From: an uncultured Hungatella sp. | Lineage (GTDB): Bacteria; Bacillota; Clostridia; Lachnospirales; Lachnospiraceae | Direction of reading: 5' to 3' | Length of the DNA stretch: 52,627 nucleotides | Assembly (NCBI GenBank): GCA_947089145.1 | Contig: CAMUJH010000029.1 | Location: 1 to 52,627 of the forward strand | Part shown: one piece after another, positions 1-7,788 of the stretch | How the letters are laid out: every line of letters begins with the position of its first letter | Numbering within the stretch: position 1 is the first letter of the stretch | Translations under genes and position numbers: made by a program | Notes under the pieces: generated by a model | The model's input: the letters and a program-made list of their open reading frames with translations, nothing else | The model's database searches: none | Told to the model about the DNA's origin: nothing

Positions 1-311
1 TACCGCCTTTTTTCATATATATGTCAATTTTAGCACAATGTTTTTTATGGTTCAATGGGATTTTTGTGAGACCCGTCTTCCATCAGCAGATCCAGAGTTA
101 CTTTTCATGGGGTGGGGAAATTAAGACCAGATTGAAATCTATGTAGCTAATTTGAAAAATTCTATTTCAATCCAGAAAAAGATATGCTATAATAATTTGC
201 TTATTTTCCAAGCCTGAGGTAAAAACCACCGCCTTTTAGGCGATAGAGCTTTAGCGGTATTATCTTAACGTAGAAGAAGTGATATAATTCACCGTGAGGG
301 AGGAATGAAAA
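1..311. other. AT-rich leader of the IS200-type element
   Basis: No gene is seen here. A TATAAT box lies at 188-193 with a poor -35 (TTTCAA, 165-170) 17 bp upstream, so a weak plus-strand promoter toward the transposase is possible. From 226 the sequence becomes palindromic (CGCC 230-233 pairs with GGCG 239-242 around TTTTA; ACCGC 228-232 pairs with GCGGT 254-258), which resembles the left-end hairpin of IS200/IS605 elements. Nothing else is supported. Confidence 0.45.
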
Positions 312-746
312 ATGGCCTATTATAGAAAAGAGAGTCACACAGTATATGATATAAAATATCACTTTGTATGGATAACAAAATACCGGTACCGGGTTTGGAG
401 AGGAGATGTAGCCCTTAGGCTACGAGAATTGTTAAGGCAGGGTTGTGATGTCCATGGGATAAAAATATTGGAAGGAAGCATTCAGCTGGATCATGTACAT
501 ATGCTGCTGTCATGCTCGACGAATCTTTCACCAAGTGAGATTATGCAGAATTTAAAGGGAAGATCATCTAAAATGTTGCAAGAGGAGTATCCAAATTTGA
601 AAAAGAAGCATTGGGGTCAGCATATGTGGGGAAGGGGATATCTTTGTGGAACCATAGGGGCGGTAGACCAGGAAATGATAGAAGAATATATAAAGAACCA
701 GGGGACAGAAGAAAGCTACGATAATTTTACGATAGGGAAGGAGTAG
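312..746 (+). CDS. tnpA: IS200/IS605 family Y1 transposase TnpA
   Basis: This is a 144-residue HUH/Y1 single-strand transposase, close to the usual ~150 residues, so apparently intact. The family nicks and rejoins single-stranded DNA at hairpin ends using one tyrosine and a His-x-His metal site. Visible motifs are the KYHFVWITKYR N-terminal strand, LDHVHMLL (the HUH pair), the LKGRSSKML helix and the C-terminal EEYIKNQ, which carries the likely catalytic tyrosine. GAGGGAGGAATG just upstream supplies a Shine-Dalgarno. No TnpB gene is adjacent. Activity is inferred from the intact frame and the preserved hairpins around it. Confidence 0.92.
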   Translation: MAYYRKESHTVYDIKYHFVWITKYRYRVWRGDVALRLRELLRQGCDVHGIKILEGSIQLDHVHMLLSCSTNLSPSEIMQNLKGRSSKMLQEEYPNLKKKHWGQHMWGRGYLCGTIGAVDQEMIEEYIKNQGTEESYDNFTIGKE

Positions 747-909
747 CTACTTCAGTAGAACTTTAGTAAACTTTCAGTCTAAGGAAAAAGGGCTTTAGCC
801 CGAAAGTGAGTTTCAGTCACATATAAAGGGGCTTTAGCCCCCATCTGCGACTTTCAGTCGCTTAACCGTGGCCTTTAGGTCACATCAATCCACCGGCTTT
901 AGCCGGTGG
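747..909 (+). repeat. Array of short TTTA/TTCA-loop hairpins downstream of tnpA
   Basis: At least six small palindromes follow one another with different stems but the same loop type: CTAC-TTCA-GTAG (747-758), GGGC-TTTA-GCCC (790-801), GTGA...TCAC (806-820), GGGGC-TTTA-GCCCC (828-841), GCGACT...AGTCGC (847-861), GTGGCC-TTTA-GGTCAC (868-883, one G-T) and CCACCGGC-TTTA-GCCGGTGG (890-909). The last is the longest and best candidate for the right-end transposase hairpin. The rest of 910-1002 shows no gene. Confidence 0.7.
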
Positions 910-1002
910 TAGTTGAATATCTACCTATCTTTACAAGTACGCATATTCTGGAGGACAGGCCGGATGCTACGAGTCAGCAAAACCTGTTCTGATAATCAAA
1001 AA

Positions 1003-1021
1003 CGCTCCACACTGTGGAGCG
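1003..1021. repeat. Perfect palindrome in the leader of the PDDEXK gene, echoed inside the gene
   Basis: CGCTCCACA, one central C, then TGTGGAGCG form a perfect 9-bp inverted repeat ending 18 bp before the start codon at 1040. A near copy lies in the gene at 1346-1364 (CGCTCC...GGAGCG), and similarity extends into the flanks: both are preceded by CAAAA and followed by GAATTGA. Read in the matching frame, the leader copy would encode KRSTLWSEL against KRSTLRSEL in the gene. Confidence 0.75.
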
Positions 1022-1039
1022 AATTGAAAGGACATTGTT

Positions 1040-2083
1040 ATGGGTGAAATTGTTAAAAGAGATAGTTTGCCAATTGAACAGCAGTCGGAAGAGGCATATC
1101 TCTCCATCCGAGGCTATGTCATTGATGCACAGAGACAGGTGTATTCTGCTGTCAATGCTGCGATGGTGACGGCATACTGGAACATCGGCAAGTCGATATA
1201 CGAAGTTTGCGGTGAGAGCGACCGTGCTGCCTACGGGAAACAGGTCTTGAAGTACATCTCCGAGCGTTTGGCTACGGAATTTGGAAAAGGCTTTAGTGTT
1301 CAGGGACTCCGTAATATGCGGCAGTTTTACCTTTCGTTTTCAAAACGCTCCACGCTGAGGAGCGAATTGAGCTGGTCTCACTATCGTCTGCTTATGCGAG
1401 TCGAAGATGAAGAGGCCAGGGCTTTTTATGCTGATGAAGCTGTAAAGTCCGGATGGAGTGTCCGTCAGCTTCAAAGGCAGATAAATACCATGTTCTACCA
1501 TAGGATACTTGCGAGCAAGGATAAAGAGAGTGTGGCTGCGGAAATTCAGACTACGGTTCCTAAGCCGGAATATGAAAAGATCATCAAAGATCCGTATGTT
1601 TTGGAATTCCTTGATCTTCCGCAGAATGAGCATTTTTATGAGTCTGAGCTTGAACAGGCATTGATCGGCCATTTGCAAAAGTTCCTCCTGGAGCTTGGGC
1701 GAGGTTTCTCGTTCGTTGCCAGACAGAAGCACTTCAACATTGACGGGCGGCACTTCTATATCGACCTCGTTTTTTACAACTACATCTTGAAGTGTTTTGT
1801 GCTGATCGACCTGAAGACCGAAGATCTGACACATCAGGATGTCGGACAGATGCAGATGTATGTAAACTACTACACCAGAGAACTTATGAACGAAGGGGAC
1901 AATCCGCCAATCGGCATTCTTCTTTGCGCAGACAAGAGTGATACGCTTGTCCGCTATACTTTGCCGGAGGATAACACACAGATTTATGCAGCGAAGTATA
2001 TGCCATACATGCCTACAGAAGAAGAACTCAAGCGTGAACTTAAACTTGATGAGTTCGAGAAGCTGGATTCGGAAGATGAGTAG
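1040..2083 (+). CDS. YhcG/DUF1016-family PDDEXK nuclease domain protein
   Basis: The protein has 347 residues, full length for the YhcG (DUF1016) family. The N-terminal half is the DUF1016_N region, with VYSAVNAAMVTAYWNIGKSI at about 34-53 and LRSELSWSHYRLLMRVED at about 106-123. The C-terminal half is a PDDEXK-type nuclease fold: Asp242 in FYIDLVFYN and Asp257-Leu-Lys259 in VLIDLKTED, followed by QDVGQMQMYVNYY. The family is common in mobile and defence-type islands; its substrate is not established, so DNA cleavage is inferred from the fold. GAAAGGA lies 8 bp before the ATG. The next gene is over 700 bp away, so it appears monocistronic. Confidence 0.88.
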   Translation: MGEIVKRDSLPIEQQSEEAYLSIRGYVIDAQRQVYSAVNAAMVTAYWNIGKSIYEVCGESDRAAYGKQVLKYISERLATEFGKGFSVQGLRNMRQFYLSFSKRSTLRSELSWSHYRLLMRVEDEEARAFYADEAVKSGWSVRQLQRQINTMFYHRILASKDKESVAAEIQTTVPKPEYEKIIKDPYVLEFLDLPQNEHFYESELEQALIGHLQKFLLELGRGFSFVARQKHFNIDGRHFYIDLVFYNYILKCFVLIDLKTEDLTHQDVGQMQMYVNYYTRELMNEGDNPPIGILLCADKSDTLVRYTLPEDNTQIYAAKYMPYMPTEEELKRELKLDEFEKLDSEDE

Positions 2084-2133
2084 GAGCAGAAACAATGCAC
2101 TCAGAATGATAAACGGGGAGAGACCTATGCACG

Positions 2134-2181
2134 TTTTAATTATCTCCCCATCTTTTAATTATCCTTACACATTTTAATTAT
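2134..2181. repeat. Three TTTTAATTAT direct repeats at exact 19-bp spacing
   Basis: TTTTAATTAT occurs at 2134-2143, 2153-2162 and 2172-2181, giving a 19-bp period with unrelated 9-bp spacers. The regular phase on a mobile-element remnant suggests binding sites for a replication, excision or recombination protein, but nothing nearby identifies one. Confidence 0.75.
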
Positions 2182-2537
2182 TCCGCAGAGGTCGGAGAAG
2201 GCAGGCTCGGAATTTACATGGCAGTTAGACAGATTCGCCCGATGCGGCGACATACGGGAAGAAGCACATTCTTTGAAAGTGCCGTAAATACGGACTTTCA
2301 AGACACTTCTCGCTCTATAATGCGCAGAAGCGTTCGTATCAAAGACGGTAGGGGAATAGATGCGCTCATCACCGAGGAAAAGACACTCTGGCGGAAAATC
2401 AAAACTGATTCTGCTGAACTTCATCTGAAAACGAAAGTGTGTTTTGAAACACAAACTCGACATCATTGTCTTGATTGACTTTTGTGCGAATAAGGAATCC
2501 TTCTAAACAAATATTGGGTGAAGAGTTGGTTAGAACA
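2182..2537. other. Degenerate stretch without a convincing gene
   Basis: Short open frames exist on both strands (2218-2478 plus, 2155-2466 minus), but neither encodes a recognisable protein. One minus-strand frame at about 2410-2490 reads VNQDNDVEFVFQN, loosely like the C-terminal strand of large serine recombinases. Together with the remnant at 2538-2672 this could be what is left of one recombinase after an internal deletion. That link is weak. Confidence 0.35.
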
Positions 2538-2672
2538 GCAGCTCTTTGAAATTTTCGGTGAAAATATCCTTGACAAATGCCGTCTTGGCTGCTAATGGAA
2601 TTACTCTCACCTTGGAGTTCATCGTCACCAGGAGAGCTTCTCGTACAGCGGGGTAATCTTGGTTTTCGTCAT
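2538..2672 (-). pseudogene. N-terminal remnant of a serine recombinase (frameshifted)
   Basis: Reading the minus strand from an ATG at 2672, preceded by GGAGG, gives MTKTKITPLYEKLSW and then a stop. Shifting one base restores DDELQGESNSISSQ. Joined, this is the conserved N-terminus of the large serine recombinases of clostridial conjugative and mobilisable elements (LYxRLSRDDELQG...NSI, carrying the catalytic serine region). The single-base insertion and the loss of similarity after about 45 codons make this a dead fragment. The intact ribosome binding site and start suggest recent decay. Confidence 0.75.
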
Positions 2673-2694
2673 AGTGACTGCCTCCTTACATGAA

Positions 2695-2763
2695 ATATGC
2701 TCTAAATGGGTTCTTTATTAACCATGAGAAAATCTTGTGATTAAGAAGTCATTTAGAGCATAT
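2695..2763. repeat. 14-bp inverted repeat upstream of the recombinase remnant
   Basis: ATATGCTCTAAATG at 2695-2708 is matched perfectly by CATTTAGAGCATAT at 2750-2763, with 41 bp between. It sits in the promoter region of the minus-strand recombinase remnant. It could be an operator or part of the end or attachment site of the lost element; the sequence does not decide. Confidence 0.65.
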
Positions 2764-2809
2764 GTTACCGGAATTCCATGGGATTTTTTGATCTTGCCCA
2801 GGCGCGCAG

Positions 2810-3208
2810 CTATACGAAAAATTTTACAGGGGTATATTCCTGCACGTTTTTTACAAATGAGGAGCCGTAGAATTCTTTGAAAATTTCAATGCACTCCTGC
2901 TGAGAACAGATTTTCTCTACAAGTCGTGTAGCGTTATTTTCTTCAATCCCAAGCTGAACCACAATGCCGTCGTCACACTGGGTTGCCTGGACATAACGGA
3001 TATTGTGGCGGATATCCTGAAGGGTCAGGACCAGAAACTGATCACAATCGTCAAACACGTCCTCCAGCCCGTCCTCCACCTGATCCCAGGAAACATTGTG
3101 CAGTTCCCCGTTCTGGCTTCCCAGGACTGTAGGGCTTAAACAGGTTACAGTTCCAAAGGTAATATCTGTGGTTGTTGTTTTTTTGGATTTGGGTGAAAAA
3201 AGGCTCAT
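2810..3208 (-). CDS. Conserved-type hypothetical protein, 132 aa
   Basis: I do not recognise this protein. An upstream in-frame ATG exists at 3310, but the start at 3208 (MSLFSPKSKK) is chosen because AGGAGGAAAAC lies directly before it. The product is small, soluble and acidic, with no signal peptide or membrane segment; the middle reads VSWDQVEDGLEDVFDDCDQF, and there are two cysteines near QCDDG and CSQQEC. It is a single-gene unit facing the recombinase remnant. Its codon use is unlike the AT-rich remnant beside it, so it may be native chromosome. Confidence 0.6.
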   Translation of the reverse strand: MSLFSPKSKKTTTTDITFGTVTCLSPTVLGSQNGELHNVSWDQVEDGLEDVFDDCDQFLVLTLQDIRHNIRYVQATQCDDGIVVQLGIEENNATRLVEKICSQQECIEIFKEFYGSSFVKNVQEYTPVKFFV

Positions 3209-3396
3209 AAGTTTTCCTCCTGTAATTGGCAGAATGTTTGGTAATGGCACTATTTTATCATTGCGGCAGAGGGAATGCAAGAACCGGCAGAAACAGTAGA
3301 AAAATAGCATGGAGAGTGGTATAGTGGTATTGGCGGCCAGAGCTATGCAGAAAGCCGCAAAAAAGCAGGAATTTTAAATAACAGGGGGATAACAAT

Positions 3397-4692
3397 ATGT
3401 TTCGGAAATATGACGCAGCGTGTATCATTTTGGCAGCAGGGCTTCTTTTGGGAAGCGGGTGCGGCCAGGCAAGCGGAGGCAGAAAGGAACTGGAGACAGC
3501 AGGGACAAGGGAAAACGCAGAAGCGATTTCAGAAATACGAGATGGAAACGAGGAGGAGAGCGGACATAACAGCCAAGAGCCTGATTTGGAAGGCGATACT
3601 CAGAAAGAGGAAGAGGATGCAAAAGAGGATGAAAGGGATGGAAATGATGACGGTTCCGCCCTGTCTCCTTTGACCCAGGAAAATGGAAAGACAGTGGATA
3701 TGAGGGCAGAGTTCGGCGAAGCGTGTATCGGGGATCAGACCTTTCAGGCGGAACTTAGCCAGTACGACGGCAAGGTGTGGTTTGTACCGTTTGCGCCTGA
3801 ACAGGGAAACCCGGATTTTCGAATCGAATTGATTCAAAACGGAAATGTTTTAGAGCAGCTGACTTCCTATGTTCCCGAAGGGCTGAACGGAGAGTCCTTT
3901 GTCAGTCTGGATGCGGTATCGTTTTATGATATAAACTTTGACGGCAATACAGACATACTGCTGATAGAGACTTATGGAAATACCACATTTGCAGCGGTTT
4001 ATTACGGGTTTGACAGAGACGGGGAGGACTATGAGAGGCATTTTTCCCTTCAGCAGCATCTGTCTGAACAGATATCAGGCAAGACAGGGGAGATGTCAGT
4101 TCCGGGGATACGGAAGGCTTTAGGGGATACCAGGAAAAACGGAACATTCTCCAGCTATCAGCAGGCGTATGAGGCGGTGAGCCGTTTTCTGGATGTATGT
4201 GATGAGACAGCGGCCTATGATCTGATCTATGTTGACGAGGATGAGGTGCCGGAGCTGGCAGCGGGAGTTGACGGATATTACGCAAGCCTTTATACTTACA
4301 GCCAGGGAAAAGTCTATATGCTGATGGACAGGTGGGCTTATGGGGCCATGGGAAATGCAGGATATGAGTATGCTCCGAAAAAGAACAATCTGAGAAACTA
4401 TAACAGTGATTATGCGGGAGCTGTTGTGTATACAACTTACATGTCAGTAAACAGACAGCATGCGCTGGATACAGAAGCGGAAATTAAAACCGTTAATTTT
4501 GACGATGTCAATGGGAACGGGATTCTGGATGAAGAGGAGATGGGGTCTGTAGGGTATTACGGGGTCAGCTATTTATATGGAAAACAGGCGTCATATGAAG
4601 AATGTGCCGTCTATGATGCAGGGGAGTATGAGATGATCCGGGGAACCATGAGCTTAGAGGAACTGATAAAAGAATTGGGCGCGGGCTCCTGA
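3397..4692 (+). CDS. Secreted lipoprotein with FG-GAP/EF-hand-like segments
   Basis: This is a 431-residue protein with a lipoprotein signal: LLLGSGC with the lipidated cysteine at 22. A long acidic linker (about 30-90, rich in Glu and Asp) should extend it from the membrane. The folded part has repeats of the Asp-rich calcium-loop type: NFDGNTDILLIE at about 187, VDEDEVPELAAG, and DDVNGNGILDEEE near the C-terminus, an EF-hand or dockerin-like loop. Such VCBS/FG-GAP-like lipoproteins are common on Lachnospiraceae surfaces; no substrate can be assigned. CAGGGGG precedes the ATG by nine bases. Confidence 0.75.
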   Translation: MFRKYDAACIILAAGLLLGSGCGQASGGRKELETAGTRENAEAISEIRDGNEEESGHNSQEPDLEGDTQKEEEDAKEDERDGNDDGSALSPLTQENGKTVDMRAEFGEACIGDQTFQAELSQYDGKVWFVPFAPEQGNPDFRIELIQNGNVLEQLTSYVPEGLNGESFVSLDAVSFYDINFDGNTDILLIETYGNTTFAAVYYGFDRDGEDYERHFSLQQHLSEQISGKTGEMSVPGIRKALGDTRKNGTFSSYQQAYEAVSRFLDVCDETAAYDLIYVDEDEVPELAAGVDGYYASLYTYSQGKVYMLMDRWAYGAMGNAGYEYAPKKNNLRNYNSDYAGAVVYTTYMSVNRQHALDTEAEIKTVNFDDVNGNGILDEEEMGSVGYYGVSYLYGKQASYEECAVYDAGEYEMIRGTMSLEELIKELGAGS

Positions 4693-4747
4693 CAAGCCAT
4701 CTAGGGTTATATTTTTTAGAAAAATGGGAAAGTCAGAAAGATTTTCC

Positions 4748-4778
4748 TTGACCCTAAAGCAGCTGTAACCGTTAAAAT
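4748..4778 (+). promoter_or_regulatory. MerR-type promoter (19-bp spacer) of the flavoprotein gene
   Basis: TTGACC (4748-4753) and TAAAAT (4773-4778) are separated by 19 bp instead of 17, the hallmark of promoters that MerR-family activators untwist. The spacer is centred on CAGCTG. A MerR regulator gene lies just beyond the flavoprotein (6967-7731), so control by that protein is the obvious inference. The promoter ends 30 bp before the ATG at 4809, with AAAAGGAG as ribosome binding site. Confidence 0.6.
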
Positions 4779-4808
4779 AATAACATTAAAGAAAAGGAGT
4801 ACATAAAT

Positions 4809-6833
4809 ATGAGCAAGCGTGAAGTTTCAAGAAGAGATTTCTTAAAAGGCACTGCAGCCGGAGCTGCAAGCCTGGCTGTGACAGGGCTTTTGGGAGCCTG
4901 CAGCAGCGCCCAGGAGCCGGAGACTGCCACTGCGGCAGAGACTGCGACAGAAGCCACGCAGCCTTCCACAGAACCAGCGGAATCCCAGCAGCCTTTGGAG
5001 CCGTACACCTATGCGGATACCATTGGGTGGGATGCGGAGTATGACGTTGTGGTGCTGGGCATCGGCGCATCCGGCTGTGTTGCGGCTAAGACCGCCGCTG
5101 ACGAGGGGGCAGGCGTTTTGATTGTGGAGAAAATGTCTGAAGCTCATGCCGGAGGAAACTCCAAGGTGTGCGGCCAGCTGTTTGCCTACGGCAACAACGA
5201 TCCGGAAAGTACCCTCATGTACTATAAAGCCTTGGCAGGAGGCCGTCAGGTTCCGGAAGCCATGCTTAAGACCATTGCCGACGGCGTGGCCGGCATGGCG
5301 GACAACCTGGCGGATGCGTTTGAATTTGATTCGTCACAGTTTATGGACTGGACCCCTGTTGCCCCCATTAACAACATGTCACCGGAATATCCGGAACTGC
5401 CCGGCAGTGAGAAGATCGGGCTGTGGACCACCCATCAGGGGATCAGCGACAGTTATCTGTATACCAATTTAAAGCAGAGGGTTCTGGACAGAAGCAGCCA
5501 GATTGACATCTGGTTTGAATCCCCGGCCCAGGAGCTGATTCAGGACCCTGTATCCAAAACCATTATCGGGGTGAAAGTCTTAAGAGGCGGCAGCGTAAGA
5601 AACGTGCGGGCCATAAACGGCGTGGTGGTCTGCACCGGCGGATTTGAGGATGACAAGGAAATGGTGCAGCATTACCTGAACTTGATTGACTATGCCCCTA
5701 TTGGCGGGCTGTACAACACCGGCGACGGCATTAAGATGTGCCAGAAGGCAGGAGCGGATCTGTGGCATATGAACGCCTATGAGGGAGGCTTCGGCTTAGG
5801 AGGAACCAGCTTCTATGTAAACGAAGGAGAAAATGCAAGCCAGATTCAGGTTCTGACCCAGGGGCCTTTGAACACCGGAAGCTGCATTCTTGTGGGAACG
5901 GACGGAGAGCGGTTCTTAAATGAATCGGAGGTGGTGCGCCATGGCCATATGTATCATAACGGGCTGTGGGTAAATCCCCATTTCCCGGAAAAGATGTTCC
6001 TTTTGTTCGATCAGACACAGTATGAGCTGATTGAAAGCGAAGGCTCTATCCCGGAGCGCTTCCGGGGGGATGTGAAGGGGTTTGACACCATCAGCGAAGC
6101 TGCCGAGGCCATAGGCTGTACAAGCCAGCGGCTGACAGAAACCATTGAAGATTACAACTCTTTTGCTAAGAACGGCAAGGACTATGCCTGCAGCCGGAAT
6201 CCGGAGCATATGAGGGCCTTTGACGGCGCCAAATATTACGTAGTTCAATTGAAGTGCGAAATCCTTAACACCCAGGGAGGCCCCAAGAGAAATGAAAATG
6301 CGGAGATTCTGGACACTGACGGCAACCCCATACCTCATCTGTACTCAGCGGGAGAGATGGGCGGCATCACCTGCGAAATGTATCAGGGCGGAACCAATAT
6401 TGCCGAGTGCATAATCTTCGGACAGATTGCGGGACGCAGCGCCGCTGCCCCCAAGGAAGCCCTTCCGGCCTATGAGAATGCCGTGCCGGTAGCTTCTTCT
6501 CCCAAAAAACTTGGAGATGAGACAGATGCAGGGCAGCAGGGGAATACGAATTATGAGACTGGGGACAATGAGTATATTGGAACCGGCACCGGAATGAACG
6601 GTTCTGTCACCGTGAAAGTTACTATGGACGGAGACGCTATCGGCTCTGTGGAGGTTTTGGAACACAATGAGACGGACGGCATCGGAACCCTGGCCATTGA
6701 CCAGATGACCGGAAAATTCGCAGGCCTGTCCACGGCAGAGGAGATTGACGGGGTGGATACGGTTTCTTCCGCTACTATTACGTCAAAGGCTTTGCAGGAA
6801 GCGGTTAAGGACGCTTTGTCTCAGGTTAAGTAG
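4809..6833 (+). CDS. Exported FAD-dependent fumarate/urocanate-reductase-like flavoprotein with C-terminal FMN domain
   Basis: The 674-residue protein starts with a twin-arginine signal (SRRDFLKG) ending in a lipobox (LLGAC, Cys31), so it is exported folded and probably membrane-tethered. A Thr/Glu-rich linker leads to an FAD_binding_2 domain (about 75-555) with VVVLGIGASGCVAAKTAA, GTDGERFLNE and the C-terminal FAD loop NTQGGPKRNENAEILD...LYSAGE. Residues about 585-674 are an FMN_bind domain whose DTVSSATIT (Thr656) matches the site where ApbE attaches FMN covalently. Relatives reduce enoates such as fumarate, urocanate or cinnamates as terminal electron acceptors; the acceptor here is unknown. 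The FMN domain is C-terminal, whereas in Shewanella UrdA it is N-terminal. Expression is probably set by the MerR-type promoter and downstream regulator. Confidence 0.9.
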   Translation: MSKREVSRRDFLKGTAAGAASLAVTGLLGACSSAQEPETATAAETATEATQPSTEPAESQQPLEPYTYADTIGWDAEYDVVVLGIGASGCVAAKTAADEGAGVLIVEKMSEAHAGGNSKVCGQLFAYGNNDPESTLMYYKALAGGRQVPEAMLKTIADGVAGMADNLADAFEFDSSQFMDWTPVAPINNMSPEYPELPGSEKIGLWTTHQGISDSYLYTNLKQRVLDRSSQIDIWFESPAQELIQDPVSKTIIGVKVLRGGSVRNVRAINGVVVCTGGFEDDKEMVQHYLNLIDYAPIGGLYNTGDGIKMCQKAGADLWHMNAYEGGFGLGGTSFYVNEGENASQIQVLTQGPLNTGSCILVGTDGERFLNESEVVRHGHMYHNGLWVNPHFPEKMFLLFDQTQYELIESEGSIPERFRGDVKGFDTISEAAEAIGCTSQRLTETIEDYNSFAKNGKDYACSRNPEHMRAFDGAKYYVVQLKCEILNTQGGPKRNENAEILDTDGNPIPHLYSAGEMGGITCEMYQGGTNIAECIIFGQIAGRSAAAPKEALPAYENAVPVASSPKKLGDETDAGQQGNTNYETGDNEYIGTGTGMNGSVTVKVTMDGDAIGSVEVLEHNETDGIGTLAIDQMTGKFAGLSTAEEIDGVDTVSSATITSKALQEAVKDALSQVK

Positions 6834-6966
6834 GGAAACGGCATAAGAAATACGGGAAAAGTTTAAACCGGGCAATTGTGAAAGGCAGACCAGGCAGCAG
6901 CTTCGCCATGGCTTTGGCTTTCGCAGTTGCCTGAAGCTTTAACGGAAGAAAGGAAAGCGTTTTCAC

Positions 6967-7731
6967 ATGGGAAAGTATTATATCCATGAGACGGCCCGGC
7001 TTCTGGGACTGTCTGATCAGGCTTTGCGGTTTTTTGAGAAAAAAGGGATCATAACGGCGCGGAGAGATGAAAAGGATTACCGCTATTATGATGAAAATGA
7101 CATCGGCAGGCTGCTGGCCTATCAGAATCTGCGCAGCTGCGGATTTAACATGGAGGAAACGCTGGGGGTATTAAACAGCGGCAGCGAGACATCCGCCGCT
7201 GACATCCTTTTGGACAAGATCCAGTCATTGGAACAGGAAGTGCGCCATATGGAGGCGGTTATTGAATATCTGAGGGAGCAGAGAGAAGGGCTTCAAAAAT
7301 GTTCTGATCGAAAAGTACGGCTGAAGAGGGAGGTGCGCCCTGAGTTTTATGTGATCTCCGCCCGCTCCGGCAGCACCCGGCTGTGGCTGGAGGCCATGCC
7401 CATAGTCCGCTCCGCCATGCTGCTGCCAGTCAATCATCGGGACAACCTGGATTTAAACATCCTGTATATCCTGAAAGCCGATGACTGCAGGCGCTATGGC
7501 CTGGAGACGCTTTCCAAAGTACCGGAAGCAATGACCTGGAAGCCTCAAATATGCCTTCACGGAAGGTTTTGGCTGAAAGAGGGGCAGCCGGGGGCAAAAG
7601 GCGTTATTCAGACGTATCTGGATGATCACGGCATCACCCGGACAGGGCCGGTTTTATTCTATCCATTGTGGAAGGTAGAGGAGGACGGGCAGGAGCTTTC
7701 CTGCACGGAAGCCTGGATTCCTGTGGAATAA
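6967..7731 (+). CDS. MerR-family regulator with GyrI-like effector domain
   Basis: A 254-residue regulator. Residues 1-70 are the MerR winged helix (YYIHETARLLGLSDQALRFF), followed by a coiled-coil dimer helix (about 85-112) and a C-terminal GyrI-like ligand domain (REVRPEFYVISARSG to the end), as in BmrR-type proteins that bind aromatic or cationic compounds. It follows the flavoprotein gene on the same strand after 133 bp. The 19-bp-spacer promoter at 4748-4778 is its most likely target, suggesting it senses the reductase substrate. A poor inverted repeat lies between the two genes (about 6890-6945). GAAAGG precedes the ATG. Confidence 0.88.
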   Translation: MGKYYIHETARLLGLSDQALRFFEKKGIITARRDEKDYRYYDENDIGRLLAYQNLRSCGFNMEETLGVLNSGSETSAADILLDKIQSLEQEVRHMEAVIEYLREQREGLQKCSDRKVRLKREVRPEFYVISARSGSTRLWLEAMPIVRSAMLLPVNHRDNLDLNILYILKADDCRRYGLETLSKVPEAMTWKPQICLHGRFWLKEGQPGAKGVIQTYLDDHGITRTGPVLFYPLWKVEEDGQELSCTEAWIPVE

Positions 7732-7788
7732 CCGGAGCATGCCTTTGCAAACCGGATATGCTTTTTAAGGCGGAGGGCAATGGGGAAA

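Larger units (their letters stand above)
226..915 (+). mobile_element. IS200-type insertion sequence (IS200/IS605 family)
   Basis: A single Y1 transposase gene is flanked by subterminal hairpins: the left one at about 226-258 and several on the right up to 909. There are no terminal inverted repeats and no accessory tnpB, as expected for the IS200 group, which moves as single-stranded DNA and recognises hairpins. The outer limits are estimates, because IS200 ends lack inverted repeats and no empty site is available. CCACCG occurs near the left edge and again in the last right hairpin (890-909). Confidence 0.7.

Noticed and set aside
747-909. CRISPR array
   Set aside because: The repeated units are short hairpins with different stems and no constant repeat or regular spacer length.
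1340-2095. 251-codon minus-strand frame under the PDDEXK gene
   Set aside because: Shadow of a well-supported plus-strand gene; the translation is low in normal protein features.
2218-2478. 86-codon plus-strand frame
   Set aside because: No recognisable product or ribosome site; it lies in a degenerate mobile-element stretch.
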